From assembly GCA_009774465.1 (NCBI GenBank), contig VSNT01000002.1, positions 15,618-79,617 of the forward strand: DNA of 64,000 nucleotides, in the 5' to 3' direction. Below are positions 25,706 to 34,488 of the stretch, piece by piece. A program made the position numbers and the translations under genes. The stretch comes from Lachnospiraceae bacterium (GTDB lineage Bacteria > Bacillota_A > Clostridia > Lachnospirales > Lachnospiraceae). The notes beneath the pieces are model-generated. The model saw only the letters and a program-made list of their open reading frames with translations, was not told the DNA's origin and made no database searches. Numbering within the stretch: the stretch's first letter is position 1; the number at the start of each line of letters is the position of its first letter.

Positions 25706-26368
25706 ATGGATGATGTGTATACAGCTATTTATGAAAAGCTCTCCACACTGCAATGGCTCATGAAACGCCGCCAGATGTTCAGTCAGGCTCAGTCCGGACC
25801 ATTTGCCGATCCGACCAGAGGGCAGGGGAGAATCCTTGCAATGCTGAAAATCCAGCCGGAAATTAAGACAAGGGAACTGGCGTATCTGCTGGGCATTCGG
25901 CAGCAATCGCTGAACGAGCTGTTGAATAAGCTGGAAAAGAGCGGTCATGTGGAGCGTGGGCCCTTTGAAGAAGACAGGCGGGTTATGGTTGTCCGGCTGA
26001 CAGAAAAGGGCAGGGAAGTACAACAGCCGGAAACGGATTATCAGGAAGTTCTGGATTGTCTGTCAGCGGAAGAACTGCAGCAGTTTGGGGAATATTTAGA
26101 CAGGATTATTGCAGCGTTTGGAATACAGGAGGTTGATAGCAGCGAGGAAGGCAGTATAACAGACTGGATGGCCAAGGCAAGAGAGCGTATGGGCGAGGAA
26201 CAGTTTGAGCAGTTGATGTCTATGCGGGAGAGGGCATTTGGCCCCTTTGGGAGAGGAAGAAAACCGGCAGATATTCCGGGAGCAGAACGTTTTTCACCGA
26301 ATTATGATGGTTTCATTCCGGACAGGGGCGTATTTGGCGCATTTGGCGGCAGATCGAAAAATGAATAA
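25706..26368 (+). CDS. MarR family transcriptional regulator
   Basis: 220 aa from the ATG at 25706 (GGGG 7 bases upstream; the longer frame to 25499 would run through the promoter). The winged helix region is clear: TRELAYLLGIRQQSLNELLNKLEKSGHVERGPFEEDRR. A C-terminal extension of about 90 residues (RERMGEEQFEQLMSMRERAF, then a Gly/Pro/Arg tail) is longer than in typical MarR proteins and may sense the ligand. It heads a run of two ABC exporters and probably represses itself and them. Confidence 0.9.
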   Translation: MDDVYTAIYEKLSTLQWLMKRRQMFSQAQSGPFADPTRGQGRILAMLKIQPEIKTRELAYLLGIRQQSLNELLNKLEKSGHVERGPFEEDRRVMVVRLTEKGREVQQPETDYQEVLDCLSAEELQQFGEYLDRIIAAFGIQEVDSSEEGSITDWMAKARERMGEEQFEQLMSMRERAFGPFGRGRKPADIPGAERFSPNYDGFIPDRGVFGAFGGRSKNE

Positions 26369-26397
26369 CTTAAAGGCACTATAGAATCTATAGCGAT

Positions 26398-26436
26398 AAG
26401 TCCTATGGGAATAAAACCCATAGGACTTAATTTTTT
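26398..26436 (+). terminator. Terminator-like hairpin between marR-type gene and ABC exporters (possible attenuator)
   Basis: A perfect 12-bp stem (26398-26409 with 26417-26428), a 7-nt loop and a run of six T residues. It ends only 18 bases before the ABC start codon, leaving no room for another promoter. Just upstream CTATAG occurs twice (26379-26384, 26388-26393). Confidence 0.85.
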
Positions 26437-26454
26437 GAACAGGGAGGAAAAGCA

Positions 26455-27372
26455 ATGAATCCAATCATTGAAGTAGAACATTTTTCAAAGACATACGGAG
26501 ATTTTAAAGCAGTGGACGATATTTCGTTCACTGTGGATGAGGGGGCAATTTTTGCGTTTCTCGGTCCCAATGGCGCAGGTAAGAGTACCACAATCAATAC
26601 CTTATGTACGATCCTGGATAAAACGGAAGGAAGTATCCGAATCAATGGACATGATGTTTCCAAAGAAAAGGGGGCAGTCAGAAAGGATATTGGTATTGTA
26701 TTTCAGGATTCTACACTGGATGTCAAATTGACGGTGGAGGAAAACCTGAAATATCATTGCAGCTTTTATAAAGTTCCCAAAAATGAGGTTGCAGAGCGAA
26801 TTGATTTTGCCCTTGATCTGGTGGAGCTTACAGATTGGAAAAAGGCGGTTGTTGGAAGTCTTTCCGGCGGAATGAAACGACGTGTGGAGATTGCAAGAGG
26901 GCTTGTCCATTTTCCAAAAGTTTTGTTTTTAGATGAACCGACGACCGGGCTTGATCCACAGACAAGAGCAAATGTATGGGAATATATCCAGAAAATGCAA
27001 AAGCAGAAAAACATGACAATTTTTTTGACCACTCATTATATGGATGAAGCGGAGGTATGCTCTAAAGTTGTGATCATGGATCATGGAAAGATTGTTGCCC
27101 ATGACACGCCGGAGAACTTAAAACACCAGTATACCGGAACCGAAGTAGATGTAAGCTGTGCGCATACGAAACCATTGGAAAATATATTGATGGAGCAAAA
27201 GATTCCTTATGAGAAAGTAGAAAACAGGGTTGTTTTCCACACAAAGAAAGCGCCCGATGCGCTTTGGATTTTGTCAGAGTGCAGAGATACAATTCTTGAT
27301 TTTGAGGCAAAAAACGGAACATTGAACGAAGTGTTCCTCGCAATTACAGGAAAGGAGATCAGGCAGTCATGA
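26455..27372 (+). CDS. ABC exporter ATPase 1 (DrrA-like)
   Basis: 305 aa. Walker A GPNGAGKST (37-45), the signature LSGGMKRR, Walker B VLFLDEPTTGLDP and the switch TTHYMDEAE are intact. The ~80-residue C-terminal extension is typical of the daunorubicin-resistance (DrrA) group of ABC-2 exporters. It overlaps the permease gene by 4 bases, so the pair forms one exporter for a drug, lipid or peptide. GGGAGG precedes the ATG. Expression must pass the hairpin at 26398-26436. Confidence 0.93.
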   Translation: MNPIIEVEHFSKTYGDFKAVDDISFTVDEGAIFAFLGPNGAGKSTTINTLCTILDKTEGSIRINGHDVSKEKGAVRKDIGIVFQDSTLDVKLTVEENLKYHCSFYKVPKNEVAERIDFALDLVELTDWKKAVVGSLSGGMKRRVEIARGLVHFPKVLFLDEPTTGLDPQTRANVWEYIQKMQKQKNMTIFLTTHYMDEAEVCSKVVIMDHGKIVAHDTPENLKHQYTGTEVDVSCAHTKPLENILMEQKIPYEKVENRVVFHTKKAPDALWILSECRDTILDFEAKNGTLNEVFLAITGKEIRQS

Positions 27373-28211
27373 ATCCAGTTACAGCAATTATACAGAGGAA
27401 TTTGTTAAATTATACCAGAAACAGGGGGAGGATGATTGGGAGCATTGTTATGTCCATGTTTATGTTGGTGATGTTTTCCTTTATGATGAAATCTTCCATG
27501 AGCGGTTTCGGCGAACCAATGAATTATTTAATTGCAGGCGTCATTATTATGACTGTTTTTCAGACGGGTATCAATAATTCGTCAGATATTCTGTCAGATA
27601 TTTCGGACGGATATATGAAAGAGGTTATGGTTGCACCCATTGCACGTTCCCAGATTTCAATCGGAAATATCATATCGGGGGCGGTCGTTTCTACCCTGCA
27701 GGGAGCTCTTACCATGATAATCAGCCTGCTCATTGGATTTAGAATCAATGTGCTTCAGATTTTACTGCTGATTGTGGTAATGCTGGTTTCAGCGATGACC
27801 TTCAGCGCAGTCGGATTGTTTTTAGCGACTGTTTCGCGCAATTCCCCTTCGTTCCAGACCATAAGCTCCATGATAATGATGCCGCTGACATTTGTTTCCG
27901 GCGCATATATACCAACCACGATGATGCCGGGTTTTCTTCTTCCGGTCGTATACTTAAATCCGCTTACCTATGTGACGTCTATTTTCCGGTATATTGCGCT
28001 TGGGGCATACAAAATGAGTTCTGCAGAACTTGTGCGGGAGGGAATGGCATTTGATATTTATGGCTTTATCATAACTCCGTTCATGGGGCTAATGATTACA
28101 GTTCTTATTGGAACAGTCTTCTTTGCGTTAAGTGTTGGAAAGTTTAATCAGGCAGATTTTTCCACGGTAAAAGTAGCAAGGGCAATGCGGGGAGGCGGAG
28201 CTCCAGGATAA
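27369..28211 (+). CDS. ABC-2 type permease 1 (DrrB-like)
   Basis: 280 aa with six predicted membrane helices and the ABC-2 family signature region (MTFVSGAYIPTTMMPGFLLPVVYLNPLTYV). Starts within the last bases of the ATPase 1 gene, so the two are translationally coupled. A short basic C-terminus ends with RAMRGGGAPG. It makes an efflux system with ATPase 1. Confidence 0.92.
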   Translation: MNPVTAIIQRNLLNYTRNRGRMIGSIVMSMFMLVMFSFMMKSSMSGFGEPMNYLIAGVIIMTVFQTGINNSSDILSDISDGYMKEVMVAPIARSQISIGNIISGAVVSTLQGALTMIISLLIGFRINVLQILLLIVVMLVSAMTFSAVGLFLATVSRNSPSFQTISSMIMMPLTFVSGAYIPTTMMPGFLLPVVYLNPLTYVTSIFRYIALGAYKMSSAELVREGMAFDIYGFIITPFMGLMITVLIGTVFFALSVGKFNQADFSTVKVARAMRGGGAPG

Positions 28212-28230
28212 GAGCAGAAAGGAAACATTT

Positions 28231-29115
28231 ATGGAATTGCAATTTGAAGATATAGAAAAAAGTTATAAGGACAAGAAAGTTCTGAAAGGCATTTCTGTCA
28301 CAATGGGAACAGGGGTTTATGGGCTGCTTGGGCCCAATGGCGCCGGAAAGACGACAATGATCCGAATTATGGCGGATGTGCTGCGCCCGGACAAAGGACG
28401 GATTTTATATAATGGCAGGAACATTCATGATGTAGGCGACGAATACAGGGCGAAAATAGGGTATCTGCCGCAGGATGTGGGCTTTTACAGTGATTTTACC
28501 GGCAGGGATTATCTGGAATATTCTGCCGCGTTAAAGGGCATGGAAAAAGCATACGCAAAAAAGCGGATTGAGGAATTGGCGTACAGTGTAGGATTGCAGG
28601 AGGATTTAAAGCGGCATTGCTCCACTTATTCGGGAGGGATGCAGCGCAGACTTGGCATAGCGCAGGCGCTTCTTGATAATCCTGAGATTTTGATTTTGGA
28701 TGAACCGACTTCCGGACTTGATCCGTTTGAGCGTATCAAATTTCGGAATATCATATCCGCTTATTCAAAAGACCGTCTGGTACTGCTTTCCACCCATATT
28801 GTATCTGATGTGGAGCAGATTGCCACAAGGATCATGATGATGGAGTATGGTACCATACGACATATACACAGCAGCAGAGAGTACATCAAAATGATGGAAA
28901 ACTATGTCTGGCTTGTGGAAATGCCTGCAGAAGAACTTGTGGAGTATCAAAAGCAGGCAGTTATCAGTAATGTGGCGGCAAAAGGGGAGCTTATGGAAGT
29001 GCGGGTAATTGCTAAATCAAAACCGGCGGACAATGCGGTACAGACCGTGCCCAATCTGGAGGATGCGTATTTATACATTTTCAATTTTTTACCGGAAAGT
29101 AAGGAGGTCAAGTGA
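28231..29115 (+). CDS. ABC exporter ATPase 2
   Basis: 294 aa. Walker A GPNGAGKTT (34-42), signature YSGGMQRRLGIAQAL, Walker B ILILDEPTSGLDP and LLSTHIVSDVEQ are present. It resembles ATPases of bacitracin/lantibiotic-type and other ABC-2 exporters with a short C-terminal part. 19 bp behind permease 1 and overlapping permease 2 by 4 bases. It forms the second exporter of the operon. Confidence 0.92.
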   Translation: MELQFEDIEKSYKDKKVLKGISVTMGTGVYGLLGPNGAGKTTMIRIMADVLRPDKGRILYNGRNIHDVGDEYRAKIGYLPQDVGFYSDFTGRDYLEYSAALKGMEKAYAKKRIEELAYSVGLQEDLKRHCSTYSGGMQRRLGIAQALLDNPEILILDEPTSGLDPFERIKFRNIISAYSKDRLVLLSTHIVSDVEQIATRIMMMEYGTIRHIHSSREYIKMMENYVWLVEMPAEELVEYQKQAVISNVAAKGELMEVRVIAKSKPADNAVQTVPNLEDAYLYIFNFLPESKEVK

Positions 29116-30317
29116 TGTCATTATACCGTTTTGAACTTGGAAAACTGTTACTCAATAAAAAAACGATCAGTTTACTTGTCTGCCTGTTTGTGCTTTACAG
29201 CCTGATTGGCTTTGCCACTTCCCTGTTCTTAATCGGAAGCGGAGACAGCTATCGTGTTTACGAAGAACTGGCAGCGGACTACGAAGGTTCCCTTGATGCC
29301 GAAAAGGCTGCCTGGGCAAAAAAAGTATATGAAGAAATAAGCACCCGTTATGGAACAGATTCCCGGATGATTGCCAGAAGCATCAAAGATCAGCCCGAGA
29401 CAATGCTGGCACTGAAATACAATGAATTTGCCGGCAGGGTGGATGAGTATTGGAATGGGACGCCGCCGGAGAGTGCAGAGGAACCCTATGGGATAGCGCT
29501 TTTGCAGTTGAAACTGGAAGAACTTGAAGAACAGGAAAAGCAGAGTACTTTTGAGTACAAAAAACTCTCTGATTCCTTAAAAATACTGACTGCGCTTGGT
29601 GAACCAAAATTTGCGAATATTTTGTTGTGGGAAAATCTGTTTGTCAACTGGGGAGAACACTTGATGCAGTTTTTGCTGTTTGTTCCACTGACATTTATTA
29701 TTGCCCCGGTATTTGCCGTGGAAAGGGAGACGGGCATGGATCATCTGATTTTAAGTTCCCGGAGCGGCAGGCGGAAAATTGTCACAGCAAAACTGCTCAG
29801 TATTCTTACAGCATCTGTCGCTTTTGTTGTACTGTATGTGGCTGCTACATTCATTTTTGGCTTCCTTCCTCATGCCAGCCTGCACGGTTGGGATGCCGCA
29901 ATACAATCCATTCCCACATATGCCCGGTCTATGTTCGGTTTCAAAGCCTGGCAGTTTGCTGTTATTGGAGCTGCATGGATGATTTTCACGGGGGCAGTTT
30001 ACAGCCTTATCGTTGGACTTGTTTCTTCGCGGATGAAAAGCCAGCGGGGTACTGTAGGAGTGAGCCTTGCAATTCTGTTTATCAATGTGGGACTGGCGGC
30101 GCTGGGAGATGCCGTTACACAGAGAATACAGCCGCTTGTTGACTTTGGACTGGCAAATGTTACATTGATCAAAGAAGTGTTCGGAGGCTTCAAGTTTTTT
30201 GACGTGTTTGGCATGAACATCAGCTATCCGGTTATGGCACTTCTGGTTTTAGGAGTTATGACGCTTCTTATTATTTTTGGAATTTATCAGGGACAAAAAG
30301 GCAGAACTGCGGCATAG
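29112..30317 (+). CDS. ABC-2 type permease 2 with large external loop
   Basis: 401 aa. Helix 1 (~15-40) is followed by a ~140-residue extracytoplasmic domain (YEELAADYEGSLDAEKAAW ... LEELEEQEKQSTF), then five further helices. This shape is common in ABC-2 permeases of self-protection and stress exporters. GGAGG precedes the start inside the ATPase 2 gene. Last gene of the run; a GGCGCTGC/GCAGCGCC repeat with a long loop (30348-30406) lies behind it but is a weak terminator. Confidence 0.88.
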   Translation: MMSLYRFELGKLLLNKKTISLLVCLFVLYSLIGFATSLFLIGSGDSYRVYEELAADYEGSLDAEKAAWAKKVYEEISTRYGTDSRMIARSIKDQPETMLALKYNEFAGRVDEYWNGTPPESAEEPYGIALLQLKLEELEEQEKQSTFEYKKLSDSLKILTALGEPKFANILLWENLFVNWGEHLMQFLLFVPLTFIIAPVFAVERETGMDHLILSSRSGRRKIVTAKLLSILTASVAFVVLYVAATFIFGFLPHASLHGWDAAIQSIPTYARSMFGFKAWQFAVIGAAWMIFTGAVYSLIVGLVSSRMKSQRGTVGVSLAILFINVGLAALGDAVTQRIQPLVDFGLANVTLIKEVFGGFKFFDVFGMNISYPVMALLVLGVMTLLIIFGIYQGQKGRTAA

Positions 30318-30393
30318 AAGGGGGGCAAATGAAACAATATACGTAAAGGCGCTGCAATTATGTACAAAGTAACCCTGCCTTACAGCTTTATTT

Positions 30394-31188
30394 TTACAGC
30401 AGCGCCACAACTTCATCCATTTTATAGTTTTTCGCTTTCAGGTTTATGGTCTTTTCCTTAAAAATTTCTTCAATAATCCGGTGCTCCAAAGACTTTCTGT
30501 GTTCCAAATGCGTAAGCAGCCCTTCCATACCCGAAAGTGCATGTGCTTTTCCATAAGACGACTCTTCCAGATATTGAAGCATCAGGGGAAACCAAAGCTC
30601 ATTTCCTTTCTCGTCGGAGCGTTCTTTTCTGATTATCTGAATTCCACCTGCAATATCCTCCATATCCAAATAAATGATTTTATAGGACTTGTCTGAAAGA
30701 ACACTTTCTAATCTCCCATAAAAGTCTAAAATTTCCTCATCAGTCATCATCAGATACAGAATCTGGTTTTCAATGATATTTTGAAAAACAGAACATTCAA
30801 AAATCTGCCCTTGTCCATTCCAGTTTTTGAAACGCTCAAAAATCACTTTTTCAAAAGAATCCCTTTCATAGTTTCCATTATATATTTCAAACTTCTCCAG
30901 CTCTCTATGAAAGCCGGGAATATCTGTCAATATCCGGGTATAACAAATAATTTTGCGTTCCCCTTCCTCAAATGTTTGTCCTTTGATATCTTCCTGAATG
31001 CTCGGGTAGGAATTTAGTATACTTGTGTATTGCTCTTCTGTCACATATGCACACCAGGCCAGCTCAACCGGGGAGTAATCTCCCTCCCGAAAAACCCTGT
31101 AATCCCCTGAAATTTCAGAAAGCTTTTGTACAAAAGCAGATTTTCCTGCTCCCTGCAGTCCTTCAATAAAATAATTTGTTTTTTTCAT
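30394..31188 (-). CDS. P-loop kinase-like protein
   Basis: 264 aa. The N-terminal Walker A reads FIEGLQGAGKSAF (Lys16), at the start of a fold resembling thymidylate/nucleoside kinases or gene-transfer P-loop proteins. A possible later acidic strand is IIYLDMED. No substrate can be assigned. Codon 1 is ATG at 31188 with the alpha/beta hydrolase gene ending 11 bp upstream, so it closes a long reverse-strand gene series starting at glgX. Confidence 0.7.
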   Translation of the reverse strand: MKKTNYFIEGLQGAGKSAFVQKLSEISGDYRVFREGDYSPVELAWCAYVTEEQYTSILNSYPSIQEDIKGQTFEEGERKIICYTRILTDIPGFHRELEKFEIYNGNYERDSFEKVIFERFKNWNGQGQIFECSVFQNIIENQILYLMMTDEEILDFYGRLESVLSDKSYKIIYLDMEDIAGGIQIIRKERSDEKGNELWFPLMLQYLEESSYGKAHALSGMEGLLTHLEHRKSLEHRIIEEIFKEKTINLKAKNYKMDEVVALL

Positions 31189-31199
31189 TCTGCCTGTCC

Positions 31200-32072
31200 T
31201 TACTTTAATCCTTTTATAATCATCTGCTTTTCTTTCCTGCTCAGTTCATGAATATGCCCTCTGCCCTGCAGTAAATAGCAGCAGCTTTGAGGCCACACCT
31301 TTCTGCTTCTTTGAAGCACACCTGCCGCAGGAAAAAGGCAATCCTTTTCTGCCGCCATTACCAGCACAGGATTTTTATATTTTCGCAATTGTTCTTCCCT
31401 TTCATTTTGAGGCATAATGGATTTGACTTTGGCATTATCGATACTGCATTTGGCGGTCAGTAAAATATCATTTGAAATAGCTTCCTTTTTCAACGCCATT
31501 GGAAGAATGCATTTTACAAACCATTTTTCTTTATGGGTAAGATAGTACATGCACATTGGAAACATCATGTTAATGCTTTTTATGGAGGGTGCATTTTTAA
31601 TGGCGGAAGGTACCAGTAATACACTTTTTGATATCCTCTCCGGAACTGTACACATAGCCTTAACCAGAATTCCTGCCCCAAAGGAGCCTCCAAAACAGGA
31701 AATATGTTCATACCCCAGCTTTTTAATTACTTCTCCCGCCCATTTTCCATAATCCTGATTAAAAGGGGAAAGAGATGTCTCTGCGCTTTTTCCGGGATGT
31801 CCAATGGTATCCACTGCATAAATATGAAAATGAGGCAGAAGAAAATCACAGTATTTTAAATTGTATGCAGTTGTTGCATTGCCTCCATGAAATACCAAAA
31901 GCGGCGGTTTATCACTTTCTCCGCACTCAATTAAATGCGTCTTTCCAAATAAAGTTTCCACATGAATGTCCTTAAAAGGAATATTCAGCTCCTTCATTTG
32001 TTTATCATATAGCTCTAAAACCGCTTTTTTTGCTTTTGCACTTCTATATATTGATTTATGTTTGGGCATCAA
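31200..32072 (-). CDS. Alpha/beta hydrolase
   Basis: 290 aa. The oxyanion region is LVFHGGNATTAY; the nucleophile elbow is CFGGSFGAG (Ser130); the acid is likely Asp in AAEKDCLFP and the His is in GRGHIHEL near the C-terminus. No signal peptide, so cytosolic. Substrate unknown. It begins 10 bp after partner B of the second DUF3990 cassette and may be co-transcribed with it. Confidence 0.87.
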   Translation of the reverse strand: MMPKHKSIYRSAKAKKAVLELYDKQMKELNIPFKDIHVETLFGKTHLIECGESDKPPLLVFHGGNATTAYNLKYCDFLLPHFHIYAVDTIGHPGKSAETSLSPFNQDYGKWAGEVIKKLGYEHISCFGGSFGAGILVKAMCTVPERISKSVLLVPSAIKNAPSIKSINMMFPMCMYYLTHKEKWFVKCILPMALKKEAISNDILLTAKCSIDNAKVKSIMPQNEREEQLRKYKNPVLVMAAEKDCLFPAAGVLQRSRKVWPQSCCYLLQGRGHIHELSRKEKQMIIKGLK

Positions 32073-32082
32073 AAATCCTTCC

Positions 32083-32313
32083 TTATAGTTCTGCTTGAAT
32101 CAAGCTGCCAAAGTTTATTTCATCCTGAAAAAGTGTATAAACATATGCTGAACTTTCAAGGTATAATCCCGTATCAACATCTATAAGCTTATCAAAAGTC
32201 TGAGAATTATAGAAAAGCTGCATTGCTTTATCATATTCCATTTTTAAATCCTTAACTATGTATTCAATTATATCCTGAATATTATATTCAACTAGCTGCT
32301 CCTGCTTGGTCAT
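32083..32313 (-). CDS. Small helical protein (partner B of DUF3990 cassette 2)
   Basis: 76 aa from the ATG at 32313, which overlaps the DUF3990 stop as ATGA; an upstream ATG (32370) lies within the DUF3990 gene and is less likely. Core motifs FYNSQTFDKL, VDTGLYLESSAYVY and LFQDE align with partner B at 16764-17003 and 46517-46759. Unknown function; proposed antitoxin or adaptor. Confidence 0.7.
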   Translation of the reverse strand: MTKQEQLVEYNIQDIIEYIVKDLKMEYDKAMQLFYNSQTFDKLIDVDTGLYLESSAYVYTLFQDEINFGSLIQAEL

Positions 32314-32819
32314 TGCAAAACACCAACTTTCTTTAAAAATTTTACTGCCTTCTCTGTATGGAATGAACATTGACTCGTTGTTTCCCGAAAAGTCATCCCT
32401 TTTATTAATGATTCCAATGAAATAAAATTATTCTGATATTGTCGGAAAAGCACCGCCATATCATCATTTGCAATCGGTCCCAATACTATATCATATTTGT
32501 AATCAAAATTACACGCTAAGTCAGTAAAATCAGTGAAAAACTTGTCGCGGTTATTCATTACAAATAATGCCCACTCTTTAGACGGAACATTGCCAAAGTT
32601 CATTACTTTTAAAACATTGCTTTCTAAAAAATCGTCTGAAATTTCATAAGCATTCACAATTGGCACACCACCATAGATTCTTGCAACACGATTTGCCATT
32701 TTTTGTGCTTGCTCAAATATATTTGTAGTATAAAATCCCCTTCCAAAATCTTTATAAGGTCGACATAACGATAAGTTTATTGACTGTATATCAAGATTTG
32801 TTCCATGATATAATATCAT
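32310..32819 (-). CDS. DUF3990 protein, ADP-ribosyltransferase-like (cassette 2)
   Basis: 169 aa from the ATG at 32819 (GGAGG 9 bases upstream; 4-base overlap with partner A). Landmarks: ILYHGTN, YKDFGRGFYTTN, KEWALFVMNNR, YDIVLGPIANDD, and SQCSFHTEKAVKFL. These match cassettes 1 and 3 in order and spacing although overall identity is low. Within the operon it follows partner A and precedes partner B. The predicted chemistry (NAD-dependent modification) is inferred from fold. Confidence 0.78.
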   Translation of the reverse strand: MILYHGTNLDIQSINLSLCRPYKDFGRGFYTTNIFEQAQKMANRVARIYGGVPIVNAYEISDDFLESNVLKVMNFGNVPSKEWALFVMNNRDKFFTDFTDLACNFDYKYDIVLGPIANDDMAVLFRQYQNNFISLESLIKGMTFRETTSQCSFHTEKAVKFLKKVGVLQ

Positions 32820-33037
32820 GCCAGCGTACCTCCATTCTTTTTGCAAATCAGCAACATATCATCAATCGCATCTTCAAATGACAACGTATGTTCAATCTCA
32901 TAGTTTTCTTTCAGGAACTCAATTGCCTTATACTCAAACAAAAACCGAAAAGCCTCTTTAATTGGCAAATTATGTCTGTATGCAAATTCACTGACACAGG
33001 CTACCGCATAATTTATTTGTTTTCTTTCTTCACTCAT
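32816..33037 (-). CDS. DUF3791-like small protein (partner A of DUF3990 cassette 2)
   Basis: 73 aa from the ATG at 33037, with AGAGG 7 bases upstream; a TTG two codons earlier is possible. Helical, with CVSEFAYRHNLPIKEAFRFL, a YKAIEFL segment and an acidic end (FEDAIDDML). Aligns with 16552-16758. It starts 2 bp after the methyltransferase stop. Confidence 0.72.
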   Translation of the reverse strand: MSEERKQINYAVACVSEFAYRHNLPIKEAFRFLFEYKAIEFLKENYEIEHTLSFEDAIDDMLLICKKNGGTLA

Positions 33038-33039
33038 AT

Positions 33040-33837
33040 TCAACCTCTCTCAAAACAATAGTAATTTGTCCTCTTCTGTGCCACAATCAAGCCATGTTCG
33101 CTATACCCTAAGTTACTTTTTTTATCACAAAGCTCCAAATGCATATCCATAAATGCATCAAAATCCTTTTTGTTCATGTGTTCAACAATATCTCTGTAAA
33201 TGAAAACAGGACCGTCCACTGCAATATGATGAAGTATTTTCATCCCATGTTTTTTTAAGTCCTCTTCTACCATCTCAGGCGTTGACGAATAAAACAATTT
33301 ACTGTTTTCTATGCAGCCACTATGCATATAATTTATCAAAAAGGAAAAATTATCTTTCAGCTCTTCAAAGTGTGCCATATAATTGGCACATCGATTAATA
33401 TACGAAATCATGTATATGCCATCGTTTTTTAACACTCTAAGTGTTTCAAACAAAGATTTTCTTCTGTCCGTCTCATCACATAAATGATAATATGAGCCTA
33501 AATTTAAAACAACATCAAAGCTTTGGTCATGAAAACAGGATAAATCCAGAACGTCCCCCTGATAAATGTAATGTAGTTTATCATTTTCTGCATTTACAGA
33601 CTTTATATGGGCTACATTTATTTCCATTAAATCACCTGCATAGACTGTACATCCTATTTCTGCAAGGGGAAACGAATAGATACCGCCTCCTGCACATGCA
33701 TCAAGAACTGACATGCCTTTTTTGCAGTACATTTCTAAATATTTCATTGTGGTAATATATTCAATCTGCCCTGATTGGGACATTAAACGTTCACTTTCGT
33801 TACATTCTGTGTTATAAAACTTCTGTATTTCCTTCAT
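33040..33837 (-). CDS. Class I SAM-dependent methyltransferase
   Basis: 265 aa. Motif I MSVLDACAGGGIYSFPLAEIG, a following acidic residue in YAGDLMEINV, and VVLNLGSYYHLCDETD (post-motif) identify a class I methyltransferase. The helical C-terminal domain (HMNKKDFDAFMDMHLELC) may bind substrate. The start overlaps the histidine phosphatase stop (ATGA), and the DUF3990 cassette follows almost at once. Substrate unknown. Confidence 0.88.
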   Translation of the reverse strand: MKEIQKFYNTECNESERLMSQSGQIEYITTMKYLEMYCKKGMSVLDACAGGGIYSFPLAEIGCTVYAGDLMEINVAHIKSVNAENDKLHYIYQGDVLDLSCFHDQSFDVVLNLGSYYHLCDETDRRKSLFETLRVLKNDGIYMISYINRCANYMAHFEELKDNFSFLINYMHSGCIENSKLFYSSTPEMVEEDLKKHGMKILHHIAVDGPVFIYRDIVEHMNKKDFDAFMDMHLELCDKKSNLGYSEHGLIVAQKRTNYYCFERG

Positions 33838-34463
33838 GATATTTCCTTATCTGAGAATAAATTAAATTCAATATCCACAAATCCCTTTTCGACTTCACAG
33901 TACTTTGACAATTTTACTGCACCATCCCAATATTTGATCAAATGAATACTTCCAGGATCAAATTTAACTGTTTTGCTCCCATATACAATTTGTCCGTTTG
34001 TTACTGCTGTAATGATTGCATATAATATGGCTCCATGAGCCGCCACGAGAATGTTCTGCTTATCCGCATATTTGACTATTTTTTCAAATACAGAGCGGGC
34101 CCTTTTTATTAAGGTCTCAAGCGGTTCCATTTCCGGATAAAAATCATCTTTATACTTTTTTGTTCTTTCCTCAATTGTCAGGCCTTCACCAGCACCAAAG
34201 CAGCGCTCTATCAGCATTGGTTCCAAAACAATATTTTCTTTTTTGTATGAAAGACGATCTGCAATCATTTCTGCACTTTCATAAGCTCTTGATAAAGGGC
34301 TTGAAATAATTAAGTCAATATTATTTTGCTGGCGGGCCAATATCTCTGCTGCGCAGCTGATCTGCATTCTTCCATTTTGATTTAAGGGAATATCCATATG
34401 CCCCTGTAGTCGCCCTGTCCGATTCCAGTCTGTTTCACCATGCCGAAGTAAATATATATTCAT
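33834..34463 (-). CDS. Histidine phosphatase family protein
   Basis: 209 aa. The catalytic RHG motif is at the start (YLLRHGETDWNRTGRLQGH), and the second His lies in LVAAHGAILYA; a Glu-containing RCFGAGEGLT loop is typical. Family members act on phospho-metabolites (phosphoglycerate-mutase-like, alpha-ribazole phosphatase and others), so the substrate is open. It is coupled to the methyltransferase gene downstream and lies 25 bp behind the radical SAM gene. Confidence 0.9.
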   Translation of the reverse strand: MNIYLLRHGETDWNRTGRLQGHMDIPLNQNGRMQISCAAEILARQQNNIDLIISSPLSRAYESAEMIADRLSYKKENIVLEPMLIERCFGAGEGLTIEERTKKYKDDFYPEMEPLETLIKRARSVFEKIVKYADKQNILVAAHGAILYAIITAVTNGQIVYGSKTVKFDPGSIHLIKYWDGAVKLSKYCEVEKGFVDIEFNLFSDKEIS

Positions 34464-34488
34464 AACTAATCCTCAATTTTGAGTTTCT

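Noticed and set aside
30348..30406. GGCGCTGC/GCAGCGCC inverted repeat behind the ABC operon as a terminator
   Set aside because: The loop is 43 nt and no T tract follows the forward arm; support is too weak to call a terminator.
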